Origin: Sediminicola sp040566555
GTDB taxonomy: Bacteria; Bacteroidota; Bacteroidia; Flavobacteriales; Flavobacteriaceae
DNA: 64,000 nt
Assembly: GCF_040566555.1 (NCBI RefSeq)
Contig: NZ_JBEWYP010000004.1
Location: 197,487-261,486 of the forward strand
Reading direction: 5' to 3'
Positions 19,467 through 28,819 of this stretch are shown here, one piece after another. Position 1 is the stretch's first letter. Every line of letters starts with the position of its first letter. A model generated the notes under the pieces. It was not told where the DNA came from. It made no database searches and saw only the letters and a program-made list of their open reading frames with translations. Both the position numbers and the translations under genes were made by a program.

Positions 19467-22400
19467 TTAAAAGTTAACATTTATACCTAATAGAAATGTT
19501 CTTGGCCTTGGATATAGGTTGTTGTCTATCCCAAAAGTCTCCGGGTCTATCCCTTTGTAATCGGAAATGATCAATAGATTCTGTCCCGTAGCCGTTAATG
19601 TCAGTGTTGAATTATCATCAAACACTCCATTAAAAGTATATCCGAAGGAGGCGTTGTCCAATTTCACATAGGAAGCTTCTTGGATATAGTAATCCGATAG
19701 GAACTGAGCATTTCTAAAATTGGTGTCCAATAAATTGGTCACCCCATTATTTAAATAAGTGTCAAAGGTCAATAAGGTGTTCCCGAAACCAAGATTGGAA
19801 TCCACATTGTTGTAATTGTAATTACCCCAGCTTCCTCTCCATGACATATTCATAAACCAATTCTTGTATTTTAGATCGGTATTCAATCCGTAATACACAT
19901 CAGAGGATGGTTTTTTGTATCTGTATTTGTCATCGGAGTTCACAATTCCATCTTCATTCCTGTCCACATAAACTCCTTCTAAAGGTTGTCCATTTGCACC
20001 ATAAGCTTGTTCAAATACGTAGAATGAGAAAGGTGCGAAACCAACTTGATGGTTTTGGATGGTATTGCCCGTTCCTCCTGCAAACCCACCAACATCGATC
20101 CCGTTGTAATTAGGGTCGTCCACTAAGGTAAGTTTGGTGATCTTTGATTCTTGAAGCGTGATGTTTCCACCTACCCTCCATGTCCAATCTTCATTTTGCA
20201 CAGGGTATACATTGCCTGAAATTTCCAGACCTTTGTTTTCCAAGGTTCCAATGTTATAAAAGTCCGCATTGGAAAAACCTACCCCCTGTGGGTTATTGGT
20301 AAATACAATCAGGTCCGAAGTTGTTCTCTCATAGGCATCCACGGCACCGGTAAAACGGCCATTGAAAAAACCAAAATCAAGTCCGGCATTATAGGTTTCT
20401 GTTTCTTCCCAAACTAAATTTGGATTGTATGGCTGAGGTCTTATGGTTGAGACAAATTCATTGCCAAAAGGATAGGCTACGTTTTGATCACCTGATACGT
20501 ATAATGGTACTGAAGGGTAGCGGTCACCAACTTCTTGTTGTCCCGTAATACCCCAGCTCAATCGCAGCTTTAATTCGCTAACAACATCGCTGTCTTTAAG
20601 GAAATTCTCATTGTTTATTTTCCAACCTAATGCGGCTGCAGGGAAGTTACCCCATCTATTTTTTTCGGCAAATCTTGAAGAACCATCTCTTCTCAATGAT
20701 AGGGTAACCAAATACTTATCGTTCAAGGTTAGATTGGTCCTGCCGAAAAAGGATTGTAGATTGACGCGCTCTTCGTTCGTCCTACTGATAAGATTCCCAG
20801 TTCCATCATCTGTAAGAAAGGTCGTAGGGTATCTAAAGTCCTGATAGTTGTACCCAGCCGTAACATCCAATTGGGTTTTGATGCTTTCAAAATATTTGTT
20901 GTAATTAAGGTAGGCATCCATAACGGTGTTTTCCTTATCCTCCGTATTGTTATAGGAGGTAGCAATCTGCTCCCCTTGGTTGTTGGGGTTGTTGAAAAGG
21001 GCATCAGTTCCACCATAAGATCTTCCGGAAAGTAGGTCGTATCCTAAATTTAAGGTAGCCTTTAATTCTGGTAAGAAATGCATTTTATAATCGAACTGTA
21101 CATTTCCTATGCTACGGAAGGCACGGCCAAAATTGTTCGTTTGCTCTATCAAAGCCAAGGGATTGGCCGGGGCCAATGAATTGAGGTTCCCATTATTGGC
21201 ATTAGTCCATCTGAAATACCCACCATACTTTTGGTTGTCAACAAACACTGGTTGGGTAGGATCAAACACGATAGCGGAACCAATGGCGCCTCTATTGCTA
21301 TAATTACTTTTTATAATGGAGGTATTGTTGTTGATGTCGATCTTTAAATGTTCATCCAAGAAATTCATCGTTAAAGCCGTTGAAAGGGTAGTCCTTTCAA
21401 ACTTATCCCTTTTAAGAATTCCATCATAACTTGCATAACCAGCCGAAACCCTATATGTAAGATTGTCCATTCCACCTGTGATAGAAACGTTTTGATCCGT
21501 TCCAAAGGCATCTTGATAAATCAAATCCTGCCATTGTGTGTCTTCGGCTCCTATAAGGGCTACTTGCGCCGCGTTGCCATTTGCATTCACATAGGTCTTA
21601 AATTGATCGGTGGACAAAGCATCTACCTTATCATTAATTGAAGCAACAGAATAGGAAGCGTTATAGGCAACTTTTACATCCCCAGACTGTCCTCTTTTTG
21701 TGGTGATGATAACTACCCCATTGGAGGCCCTTACCCCGTAAATGGCCGTTGCCGAAGCATCTTTAAGGATGTTGATGGATTCGATGTCATTTTGGTTGAT
21801 GGTAGATAATGGGTTTCTTCCCCCAGTTATCCCTCCTGAATCTACCGGAACACCATCTATTACGTACAATGGATCGTTTTGGGCGTTCAGGGACGAGCCG
21901 CTCCTAATTCGGATAATGGCACCCTCGCCTGGGGATCCCCCGCCGTTGGTTACCTGTATCCCTGCTACTTTACCTTGGATCAACTGATCCGCAGCTACAA
22001 CTGCTCCTTTGTTGAAATCTTTGGGAGCAATAGCGGTAACGGATCCAGTGGCATCTTCTTTTTTTACAGTACCGTAACCAATGACCACTACTTCATCCAA
22101 TTGACTGGTGGATTCTTCCATGGCAATGTTTAAGGTAGACGAGGTTATCTTTTGTTCTTGAGTTATAAAGCCCAAGTAGGAGAAAACAATAATGTCCCCT
22201 TGCTTGGCTCGGATCTCAAACTCCCCATCAAAATCAGAGGTGGTACCAATACTGGTGCCTTTGACCACCACATTCACCCCTGGCAATGGCTCGTCATTGG
22301 AGTTTTTAACCGTAACTTTCCCAGTTACCGTCATTTGTGCCACCCCAGCCACCGATGTAAAAAACAAAAGGAGCAGAAGGCACTTTTGGAATGTTCTCAT
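19467..22400 (-). CDS. susC: SusC/RagA family TonB-dependent maltodextrin transporter (PUL 2)
   Basis: 977-residue outer-membrane transporter. It has a signal peptide (about 1-21, VAGVAQ), a carboxypeptidase-D-like domain (about 25-100), DEVVVIGYGTVKKED, a plug with ILKDASATAIYGVRASNGVVIITTK, and a beta-barrel ending in NVNF. First gene of the susC-susD-susE-GH13-lipoprotein run. The 224-bp gap to the divergent LacI gene contains an AACGTTTTCC stretch sharing the half-site GAAAACG with the operator candidate of PUL 1. Starch-oligosaccharide import is inferred from the neighbouring enzymes. It is clearly different in sequence from the SusC at 7994, so the two transporters probably serve different ligands. 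Confidence 0.94.
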   Translation of the reverse strand: MRTFQKCLLLLLFFTSVAGVAQMTVTGKVTVKNSNDEPLPGVNVVVKGTSIGTTSDFDGEFEIRAKQGDIIVFSYLGFITQEQKITSSTLNIAMEESTSQLDEVVVIGYGTVKKEDATGSVTAIAPKDFNKGAVVAADQLIQGKVAGIQVTNGGGSPGEGAIIRIRSGSSLNAQNDPLYVIDGVPVDSGGITGGRNPLSTINQNDIESINILKDASATAIYGVRASNGVVIITTKRGQSGDVKVAYNASYSVASINDKVDALSTDQFKTYVNANGNAAQVALIGAEDTQWQDLIYQDAFGTDQNVSITGGMDNLTYRVSAGYASYDGILKRDKFERTTLSTALTMNFLDEHLKIDINNNTSIIKSNYSNRGAIGSAIVFDPTQPVFVDNQKYGGYFRWTNANNGNLNSLAPANPLALIEQTNNFGRAFRSIGNVQFDYKMHFLPELKATLNLGYDLLSGRSYGGTDALFNNPNNQGEQIATSYNNTEDKENTVMDAYLNYNKYFESIKTQLDVTAGYNYQDFRYPTTFLTDDGTGNLISRTNEERVNLQSFFGRTNLTLNDKYLVTLSLRRDGSSRFAEKNRWGNFPAAALGWKINNENFLKDSDVVSELKLRLSWGITGQQEVGDRYPSVPLYVSGDQNVAYPFGNEFVSTIRPQPYNPNLVWEETETYNAGLDFGFFNGRFTGAVDAYERTTSDLIVFTNNPQGVGFSNADFYNIGTLENKGLEISGNVYPVQNEDWTWRVGGNITLQESKITKLTLVDDPNYNGIDVGGFAGGTGNTIQNHQVGFAPFSFYVFEQAYGANGQPLEGVYVDRNEDGIVNSDDKYRYKKPSSDVYYGLNTDLKYKNWFMNMSWRGSWGNYNYNNVDSNLGFGNTLLTFDTYLNNGVTNLLDTNFRNAQFLSDYYIQEASYVKLDNASFGYTFNGVFDDNSTLTLTATGQNLLIISDYKGIDPETFGIDNNLYPRPRTFLLGINVNF

Positions 22401-22511
22401 AAATTTATTGGTTGTTTAGTTTTGTTAATATGTCTTATTAATTACCTCTCGTCGCCTAAACTATGTATTTTTTTAGTTAATTTTCTCGGTCTTTGGGTTT
22501 TGAGTGCTATT

Positions 22512-22523
22512 ACAACGTTTTCC
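22512..22523. promoter_or_regulatory. Weak LacI-operator candidate (PUL 2)
   Basis: ACAACGTTTTCC lies between susC and the divergent lacI gene. Read on the other strand it holds GAAAACG, the same half-site as in the 11212-11227 palindrome, but the second half is degenerate. I found no better palindrome in this 224-bp gap and no exact -7 box. Confidence 0.25.
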
Positions 22524-22624
22524 AGTGGACAACTTTTTGTATTCTCAATAATTTTCGACTTAAAATGGTTTAATTTTCGGAATTCTAATTTTAGGATTGC
22601 TCTTCTTGATAAATTCATATTTTT

Positions 22625-23680
22625 ATGAAACCAAAAATTACATTAAAACAAATCGCTAGGGAGTTGGATGTGTCCATCTCAACTGTTTCAAAGGCCCTGC
22701 GCAATGACAAAGCAATAAGTCAGGAAAAGAGAGATAAAATACAGGCCTTTGCAAAATTTTATAATTACCGACCCAATAAGATTGCATTAAGCCTTAAGAA
22801 TAGAAGCACCAAAACTATAGGGGTTATTATCCCTGAAATAGTGCATCATTTTTTTGCCAAGGTCATTAGTGGAATAGAGGAAGTTGCTGCATCAAAAGGC
22901 TATAATGTATTGATAGGGGTAAGTAATGAATCCTTTGATAGGGAAGTGATCCATACAGAAATGTTGGTGAACAGTGAAGTAGATGGACTCATCCTCTCTG
23001 TCTCCAAGGAAACCTGTCAATTACAGGATTACCATCATTTAAGGGAAACCATCAATCAAGGGGTGCCCATTGTGATGTTCGATCGCATTGTAGAGGAAAT
23101 TAAGTGCGATAGAGTAATTGTTGATGATACAGAAGGTTCCAGAAAGGCGGTTCAAAAGTTGATAGATTCTGGTTGTAGCAATATTTTACTCTTGGGAACG
23201 AAGGACTATTTGAATATTGGAAGGTATCGCAAGCAAGGATATTTAGAAGCGTTGGAAGATAACGATATTGCAGCCAACCCTGATCTTATCATAAAAATTG
23301 ATGCACAAGGAGATGCCGAGGCCGTTTTAAAATCCATTGAGCAGGAAATCAACGAGGTATTTGCTAAAGTTCCCAATGTAGATGGGGTGTTTGCAGTGAA
23401 TGAAATATATGGTATAACGGCCCTAAATGTGGCAAGAAAAAGGGGGTTAAGAGTGCCAGAGGATGTGTCTGTGGTGAGTTTTTCTGATGGGGTCCTTTCC
23501 ATGCATTCCAGACCAAGCCTTACCACCGTAAACCAACATGGAAAGCAAATGGGAGCAACTGCAGCGTTGCTTTTAATTGAGAAATTGGAAACCGAATTTG
23601 AAGAAGAAAGTTTTACGACAAAGGTGATTCAAACGGAGATCGTAGAGCGGGATTCAACCAGAAAGCCACAGTTGGCATAA
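22625..23680 (+). CDS. LacI-family transcriptional regulator of the maltodextrin locus
   Basis: 351-residue LacI-type regulator with the helix-turn-helix at residues 4-25 (ITLKQIARELDVSISTVSKAL), the hinge up to about 60, and a sugar-binding domain beginning GVIIPEIVHHFF. ATG start. It is divergent from susC and upstream of pgmB-malP, the classic position of the maltose regulator in flavobacteria. It probably senses maltose or maltodextrin and controls both arms, which is inference. It is a close paralogue of the regulator at 11503, with matching helix-turn-helix and core motifs (VIVDDxxxxRKAVQKLIDSG against VIIDDKVSAYKAVKKLIDSG). Confidence 0.92.
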   Translation: MKPKITLKQIARELDVSISTVSKALRNDKAISQEKRDKIQAFAKFYNYRPNKIALSLKNRSTKTIGVIIPEIVHHFFAKVISGIEEVAASKGYNVLIGVSNESFDREVIHTEMLVNSEVDGLILSVSKETCQLQDYHHLRETINQGVPIVMFDRIVEEIKCDRVIVDDTEGSRKAVQKLIDSGCSNILLLGTKDYLNIGRYRKQGYLEALEDNDIAANPDLIIKIDAQGDAEAVLKSIEQEINEVFAKVPNVDGVFAVNEIYGITALNVARKRGLRVPEDVSVVSFSDGVLSMHSRPSLTTVNQHGKQMGATAALLLIEKLETEFEEESFTTKVIQTEIVERDSTRKPQLA

Positions 23681-23706
23681 AGAAGTAGAAAAAATTTATA
23701 TATTTG
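23672..23706 (+). promoter_or_regulatory. Candidate promoter of the pgmB-malP operon
   Basis: TATATTTG at 23699-23706 matches the Bacteroidota -7 box exactly; a TTG at 23672-23674 lies 24 nt upstream, slightly more than usual. It starts inside the end of the lacI gene and would give pgmB a leader of roughly 190 nt. Confidence 0.42.
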
Positions 23707-23769
23707 CGAAGCTATCAATATCTATTATTACTTCTCATTTTATTTGTTTTTTGATGGCATATCTCCCCT

Positions 23770-23790
23770 AAAATTGGAAGTTCCAATTTT
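23770..23790. repeat. Perfect 21-bp inverted repeat upstream of pgmB
   Basis: AAAATTGGAA and TTCCAATTTT flank a single G. As RNA it forms an 8-bp stem with a 5-nt loop, followed by TGGTGTCTTTTTT. It could be the lacI terminator, an attenuator in the pgmB leader, or a protein-binding palindrome; the sequence does not decide. A second small hairpin (CCTC-GGCG-GAGG) lies at 23832-23843. Confidence 0.6.
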
Positions 23791-23905
23791 TGGTGTCTTT
23801 TTTCGTTTCGTTGATTATGAAATAAAAAGACCCTCGGCGGAGGATGTTGTTTTAAATGAAATTCAACAATTAATCAGCCCAGCGCTGTAATTTAATTTAT
23901 ACATA

Positions 23906-24559
23906 GTGATTAAAGGATTCATATTTGATTTGGATGGTGTCATAGTCGATACCGCGAAATACCATTATTTGGCTTGGAAAAAATTGGCCAATGAATTGGG
24001 ATTCGAATTTACCGAAGAACAGAATGAAGCATTCAAAGGAGTCAGCCGAAAAAGATGCTTGCAAATTTTATTGGAACTTGGGGAGGTTGATGCCACCCAG
24101 GAACAGTTTGATAACTGGATGATTGAAAAAAATGAAGATTATTTAAGTTATATTGAGGAAATGGATGCATCGGAGATTCTTCCCGATGTCCCTAAGATTC
24201 TTGATTTTCTTAAAGCCAATAATATACCCATGGCCTTGGGCTCTGCCAGTAAAAATGCAATTCCCATTTTGAAAAAGGTAGGCTTGCTCTCCTATTTTAA
24301 GGTGGTAGTAGACGGCAATAACGTTACAAAAGCAAAACCTGACCCTGAAGTATTCCTTTTGGCCGCCAAAGATATTGGGGTGGCTCCAACAGAATGCGTG
24401 GTATTTGAGGATGCCCTCGCTGGGATACAGGCGGCAAATACCGCAGGGATGGTAAGTATTGGAATAGGAGACGCCACGATACTCACGGAATCCCAATATA
24501 ATTTTAACGATTTTACGGAAATAAGCACAGATTTTATTAAACAACTAACCACTAATTAA
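23906..24559 (+). CDS. pgmB: Beta-phosphoglucomutase
   Basis: 217-residue HAD-superfamily enzyme converting beta-D-glucose-1-phosphate to glucose-6-phosphate in the cytoplasm. Visible motifs: the nucleophile motif DLDGVIVDT (D8 and D10), the substrate loop with FKGVSRKR, the SASKN motif, and the VFEDALAGIQAA metal-binding motif. Start is GTG; no ATG is available upstream in frame. One base separates its stop from the maltose phosphorylase start, so the two are co-translated: phosphorolysis of maltose gives beta-glucose-1-phosphate, exactly this enzyme's substrate. The length fits the family (about 220 aa). Confidence 0.95.
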   Translation: MIKGFIFDLDGVIVDTAKYHYLAWKKLANELGFEFTEEQNEAFKGVSRKRCLQILLELGEVDATQEQFDNWMIEKNEDYLSYIEEMDASEILPDVPKILDFLKANNIPMALGSASKNAIPILKKVGLLSYFKVVVDGNNVTKAKPDPEVFLLAAKDIGVAPTECVVFEDALAGIQAANTAGMVSIGIGDATILTESQYNFNDFTEISTDFIKQLTTN

Positions 24560-24560
24560 T

Positions 24561-26873
24561 ATGAATCAGGATTATATAATACCAAATGTTTGGTCGATCA
24601 TAGAAGAAGGATTTGATAAGGAGAAAGTGAAATCTTCAGAAAGCCTGTTCAGTATTGGAAACGGGGCCATGGGCCAACGAGCCAATTTTGAAGAGCAGTA
24701 TTCAGGACACACCTTTCAAGGAAGTTATATCGCAGGGGTTTATTATCCAGACAAGACCCGTGTTGGTTGGTGGAAAAATGGGTATCCGGAATATTTTGCC
24801 AAAGTAATAAATGCCCCGAATTGGATTGGGATAGATGTAGAGATCGATGGAGCTTCTTTGGATTTGAACACCTGTAAAAAGGTATCCAATTACAAGAGGG
24901 AACTTAATATGAAAGAAGGATGGTACCAACGATCCTTTGTGGCGACCCTCCCTAGCGATCAGGAAATTGAGGTAAAAGTGACCCGATTCTTGAGTTTGGA
25001 TATTGATGAGGTGGGAGCTATTAAGTACGAAGTAAAAGCCCTTAGTGGGGATATGGAAGTTTCCTTTAGTCCGTATGTGGATAGTGGGATTACCAATGAA
25101 GATACCAACTGGGATGACAAATTCTGGAATACCACAAAAGTTTCTTCCCAAGGGCAGCAAGGTTTCATAGAAGCGCATACCATGAAGACGAATTTTGCGA
25201 CCTGTACCTTTATGGAATCAAAATTATTCCACAATGGAAATGAGGTGGCTTTGAACAGCGACGCACATATCGAAGAACATAAGGTACGTTTTACATATAA
25301 AGTTACCCTGAACAAAGGAGAATCGGCCACCTTGCATAAATTTGGAGGGTACACAGTATCCCGAAATCATGAAGCGACGGAACTTGTCAATGCCGCGAAG
25401 TCGGTTTTGGAAAAAGTGACCGCTATGGGCTTCGACGCTTTACTGGATAAACAAAAGCAGGCATGGGAAAAGATTTGGGAAATGAGCGATATTACCATTG
25501 AAGGTGATATTAAGGCCCAACAAGGGATTCGCTTCAATATATTTCAGTTGAACCAGACCTATTTAGGAAAGGATTCAAGATTGAACATAGGACCAAAAGG
25601 ATTCACAGGGGAGAAATATGGAGGAAGCACCTACTGGGATACAGAGGCGTATTGTATTCCTTTTTATATGGCCACCAAGGATCAACGCGTTGCCAGAAGC
25701 TTATTGAAATATAGGTATAACCATCTGGAAAAAGCCATTGAAAATGCCCAAAAGCTTGGTTTCTCCAATGGAGCGGCATTATATCCAATGGTAACTATGA
25801 ACGGAGAAGAATGTCATAACGAGTGGGAAATCACCTTTGAGGAGATCCATCGTAATGGTGCAATTGCCTTCGCCATTTATAATTATTACAGATTTACGGG
25901 AGATTACTCCTATATCCCTGAAATGGGTCTGGAAGTGCTGATCGCGATTTCTCGTTTTTGGCAGCAAAGAGCTACATTTTCCAAACAAAAAAACAAATTC
26001 GTCATCTTGGGTGTAACCGGACCCAATGAATATGAGAACAACGTAAACAATAACTGGTACACCAATTATCTGGCAAAATGGTGTATCAACTATACGTTGG
26101 AACAGATTGGAAAAGTAAAAGACGGGTATTCCGATGATCATAAAAGAATCATAGGGATGACCAAGTTAACGAATGCCGAAATGGATTCTTGGAAGGAAGT
26201 CGCAGATAATATGTATTTCCCATTTTCAGAGGAGTTGGACATCTATTTGCAGCAAGACGGATTCTTGGATAAGGAATTGATCACCGTTGCCAATTTGGAC
26301 AGAACCCAACGTCCTATCAACCAAAAATGGAGTTGGGACCGAATATTGAGATCCCCCTATATCAAACAAGCAGATACACTACAGGGCTTCTACCTGTTTG
26401 AAGATCATTTCTCTCAGGAGGAATTGGAGAAACATTTTGATTTCTATGAGCCTTTTACCGTTCATGAGTCTTCCCTGTCACCATGTGTACATAGCATTCA
26501 GGCAGCCAAGTTGAATAGGATGGATCAGGCGTATACTTTTTACCTGCGTACCTCCCGTTTAGATTTGGACGACTATAACAAGGAAGTGGAAGAAGGATTG
26601 CACATTACTTCCATGGCAGGAACTTGGATGAGCATTGTGGAAGGTTTTGGAGGAATGCGTGTGGTAGACGATAAGTTGTCCTTCACTCCTAGAATCCCCA
26701 AACAATGGAAGGCATATTCGTTTAAAGTAAACTTTAGAAATAGGATCCTTAAGGTGAAGGTTACTGAAGCAGGAGCCAGTTTTGATTTGGAAGGAACAGA
26801 CGAAATGTCTATTAGGGTCAATGGAAAGCGATTGGTACTCAAAGCGGGAGAAACAATTTCAGCTTCATCTTAA
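24561..26873 (+). CDS. malP: GH65 maltose phosphorylase
   Basis: 770-residue cytoplasmic or periplasmic GH65 enzyme without signal peptide. Order: N-terminal beta-sandwich (about 10-290), linker, (alpha/alpha)6 barrel (about 320-680) and a C-terminal beta-domain. The catalytic acid is expected to be E490 in GVTGPNEYENN. Other family motifs seen are IGNGAMGQRANFEE, GEKYGGSTYWDTEAY and NEWEITFEEIHRNG. Phosphorolysis of maltose to glucose and beta-glucose-1-phosphate is the most likely reaction because pgmB is directly upstream; trehalose or kojibiose phosphorylase are related alternatives that the translation alone does not exclude. The two following genes are GH13 enzymes that would produce maltose. 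Confidence 0.92.
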   Translation: MNQDYIIPNVWSIIEEGFDKEKVKSSESLFSIGNGAMGQRANFEEQYSGHTFQGSYIAGVYYPDKTRVGWWKNGYPEYFAKVINAPNWIGIDVEIDGASLDLNTCKKVSNYKRELNMKEGWYQRSFVATLPSDQEIEVKVTRFLSLDIDEVGAIKYEVKALSGDMEVSFSPYVDSGITNEDTNWDDKFWNTTKVSSQGQQGFIEAHTMKTNFATCTFMESKLFHNGNEVALNSDAHIEEHKVRFTYKVTLNKGESATLHKFGGYTVSRNHEATELVNAAKSVLEKVTAMGFDALLDKQKQAWEKIWEMSDITIEGDIKAQQGIRFNIFQLNQTYLGKDSRLNIGPKGFTGEKYGGSTYWDTEAYCIPFYMATKDQRVARSLLKYRYNHLEKAIENAQKLGFSNGAALYPMVTMNGEECHNEWEITFEEIHRNGAIAFAIYNYYRFTGDYSYIPEMGLEVLIAISRFWQQRATFSKQKNKFVILGVTGPNEYENNVNNNWYTNYLAKWCINYTLEQIGKVKDGYSDDHKRIIGMTKLTNAEMDSWKEVADNMYFPFSEELDIYLQQDGFLDKELITVANLDRTQRPINQKWSWDRILRSPYIKQADTLQGFYLFEDHFSQEELEKHFDFYEPFTVHESSLSPCVHSIQAAKLNRMDQAYTFYLRTSRLDLDDYNKEVEEGLHITSMAGTWMSIVEGFGGMRVVDDKLSFTPRIPKQWKAYSFKVNFRNRILKVKVTEAGASFDLEGTDEMSIRVNGKRLVLKAGETISASS

Positions 26874-26908
26874 TCTGAGAAACCAGCGATTTAAATAACC
26901 CAAGATGC

Positions 26909-28747
26909 ATGAAACAAGTCCTCTTAATTATATGCACTGTCCTGTTATGTGTTCCTGTTATGGCACAAGTAGATAGGGTAGAGCCCCCATTTTGGTGGAG
27001 TGGCATGAAAAATCCACAAGTACAGGTCATGTTGTACGGTAAGGACATTGCACAGTACAGTCCTGAACTTAGTGGTGTGGAAATTTTAGATATACATCGC
27101 ACAGAGAATTCAAATTACCTATTCATCACCCTAAATACCGATGGTGTAAAGGCAGGAAAATTTGAAATCCTGCTAAAAGATGGAGGTAAAGTGAAGCAGA
27201 CCATTCCCTATGAATTTAAGGAGCGCAGGCCTAATTCTGCTGATAGGGCAAGTTATGATGCTTCAGATTTGGTTTATTTGTTGATGCCAGATCGTTTTGC
27301 CAACGGAAATCCGAAAATAGATTCCCATCCTGATGTTGTTGAGAAAGTCAACAGGAAATTGGATGGAGGTCGACATGGAGGGGATATTCAGGGTATTATA
27401 GATCATTTGGATTATATAGAGGAACTGGGAGCAACCGCTATTTGGAGTACCCCTATGTGTGAGGATAATGATGAAAAATACTCCTATCATACCTATGCCC
27501 AAAGTGATGTTTATAAGATTGATCCAAGATTTGGGACCAACGAAGACTATAAGCGTTTGGCATCTGAGCTCCATAAGAGGGATATGAAATTGATCTTTGA
27601 TTATGTTACCAATCATTGGGGCATTACCCATTGGATGATGAAAGATCTGCCCACCTATGATTGGATCCATCAGTTTCCAGGTTACGGACAGACAAATTAT
27701 AGAATGACCACTCAAATGGATCCGAATGTGTCACAATACGATTATAGGTATTGTATGGATGGTTGGTTCGTAAAAACGATGCCCGATCTTAATCAAAAGA
27801 ACCCCTTGGTGTTGAATTATCTCACCCAAAATGCAATTTGGTGGATAGAATATGCAGATTTGGATGGTTTTAGGGTAGACACTTATTCCTTTAACGATAA
27901 GGAAGGGATAGCGATATGGACCAAGGCCATAACCGATGAATATCCCAATTTCAATATTGCAGGAGAGGTTTGGATGCACGATCAGGCACAGATGGCCTAT
28001 TGGCAAAAGGATAGTCAGATAGGGGCCATTCAGGGCTATAATTCCAACCTGCCCACGGTAATGGATTTTACGCTCCACGATGCCATTATGGAAGTTTTTA
28101 AGGTGGAAAGCCCTACGTGGAATACCGGAATCATCCAGTTGTACGAGAATTTTGTGAACGACTTCCTTTATCCCAATATCAACAATATTCTGGTGTTTGC
28201 AGAAAACCATGATACGCCCAGGATCAATGAACTATATCCTAATTTTGAGGATTACCAATTGGCCATGACCCTGATCGCTACCGTAAGGGGCATACCCCAA
28301 ATTTATTATGGAAGCGAGATCGGAATGAAGGGAGATAAGGACAAAGGAGATGGGGATATCCGCAGGGATTTCCCTGGAGGTTGGCCAGGAGACTCTAACA
28401 CGGCTTTCACTGCCAAGGGAAGAGACGAGGTGCAGAGCAAATATTTCAATTTTTCAAAAAAGCTGTTTAATTGGAGAAAAAATGCCAGTGTAATACATAA
28501 GGGAAAGACCATCCAATATGTGCCAGAACAAGAAGTGTATGTGTATTTTAGGATTACGGAAGAGAAAACAGTTATGGTAATCTTGAACAACAATAAGACA
28601 TCAAAAGAGCTTTCCTTGGATAGGTTTTCCGAAAACCTGAAGAGCTTTCAAAAAGGGAAGGATGTGTTGACCGATACCACAATAAAATTGGGCAATAAAC
28701 TTTCCATTGGTCCTAAAAAAAGCATGATTCTTGAATTGGAAAATTGA
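26909..28747 (+). CDS. Periplasmic GH13 neopullulanase/cyclomaltodextrinase-like enzyme (SusA-like)
   Basis: 612-residue enzyme with a cleavable signal peptide (about 1-20, ending VMAQ), so it is probably periplasmic. An N-terminal cyclomaltodextrinase-type beta domain (about 22-105) precedes the GH13 barrel; the C-terminal beta domain ends the protein. Catalytic residues: nucleophile D324 in GFRVDTYS, acid/base E353 in AGEVW, and D435 in AENHDTPRI; region I is LIFDYVTNHWG. This architecture is that of SusA-type enzymes, which cut imported maltooligosaccharides and cyclodextrins to maltose or glucose. It follows malP after 35 bp in the same direction and ends 72 bp before another GH13 gene. 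Confidence 0.92.
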   Translation: MKQVLLIICTVLLCVPVMAQVDRVEPPFWWSGMKNPQVQVMLYGKDIAQYSPELSGVEILDIHRTENSNYLFITLNTDGVKAGKFEILLKDGGKVKQTIPYEFKERRPNSADRASYDASDLVYLLMPDRFANGNPKIDSHPDVVEKVNRKLDGGRHGGDIQGIIDHLDYIEELGATAIWSTPMCEDNDEKYSYHTYAQSDVYKIDPRFGTNEDYKRLASELHKRDMKLIFDYVTNHWGITHWMMKDLPTYDWIHQFPGYGQTNYRMTTQMDPNVSQYDYRYCMDGWFVKTMPDLNQKNPLVLNYLTQNAIWWIEYADLDGFRVDTYSFNDKEGIAIWTKAITDEYPNFNIAGEVWMHDQAQMAYWQKDSQIGAIQGYNSNLPTVMDFTLHDAIMEVFKVESPTWNTGIIQLYENFVNDFLYPNINNILVFAENHDTPRINELYPNFEDYQLAMTLIATVRGIPQIYYGSEIGMKGDKDKGDGDIRRDFPGGWPGDSNTAFTAKGRDEVQSKYFNFSKKLFNWRKNASVIHKGKTIQYVPEQEVYVYFRITEEKTVMVILNNNKTSKELSLDRFSENLKSFQKGKDVLTDTTIKLGNKLSIGPKKSMILELEN

Positions 28748-28819
28748 TATTCATTGGATCGGGATTTCAACATAATTAAGAGAATTTGTTGGCAATTACA
28801 ATATCTGAGCTATTATCCT

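Noticed and set aside
22152..22628. Plus-strand 158-codon ORF over the susC start
   Set aside because: Antisense to the conserved signal peptide and N-terminal domain of SusC; no family features.
24143..25178. Long minus-strand ORFs inside pgmB and malP
   Set aside because: They are antisense shadows of strongly conserved enzymes and lack plausible starts or motifs.
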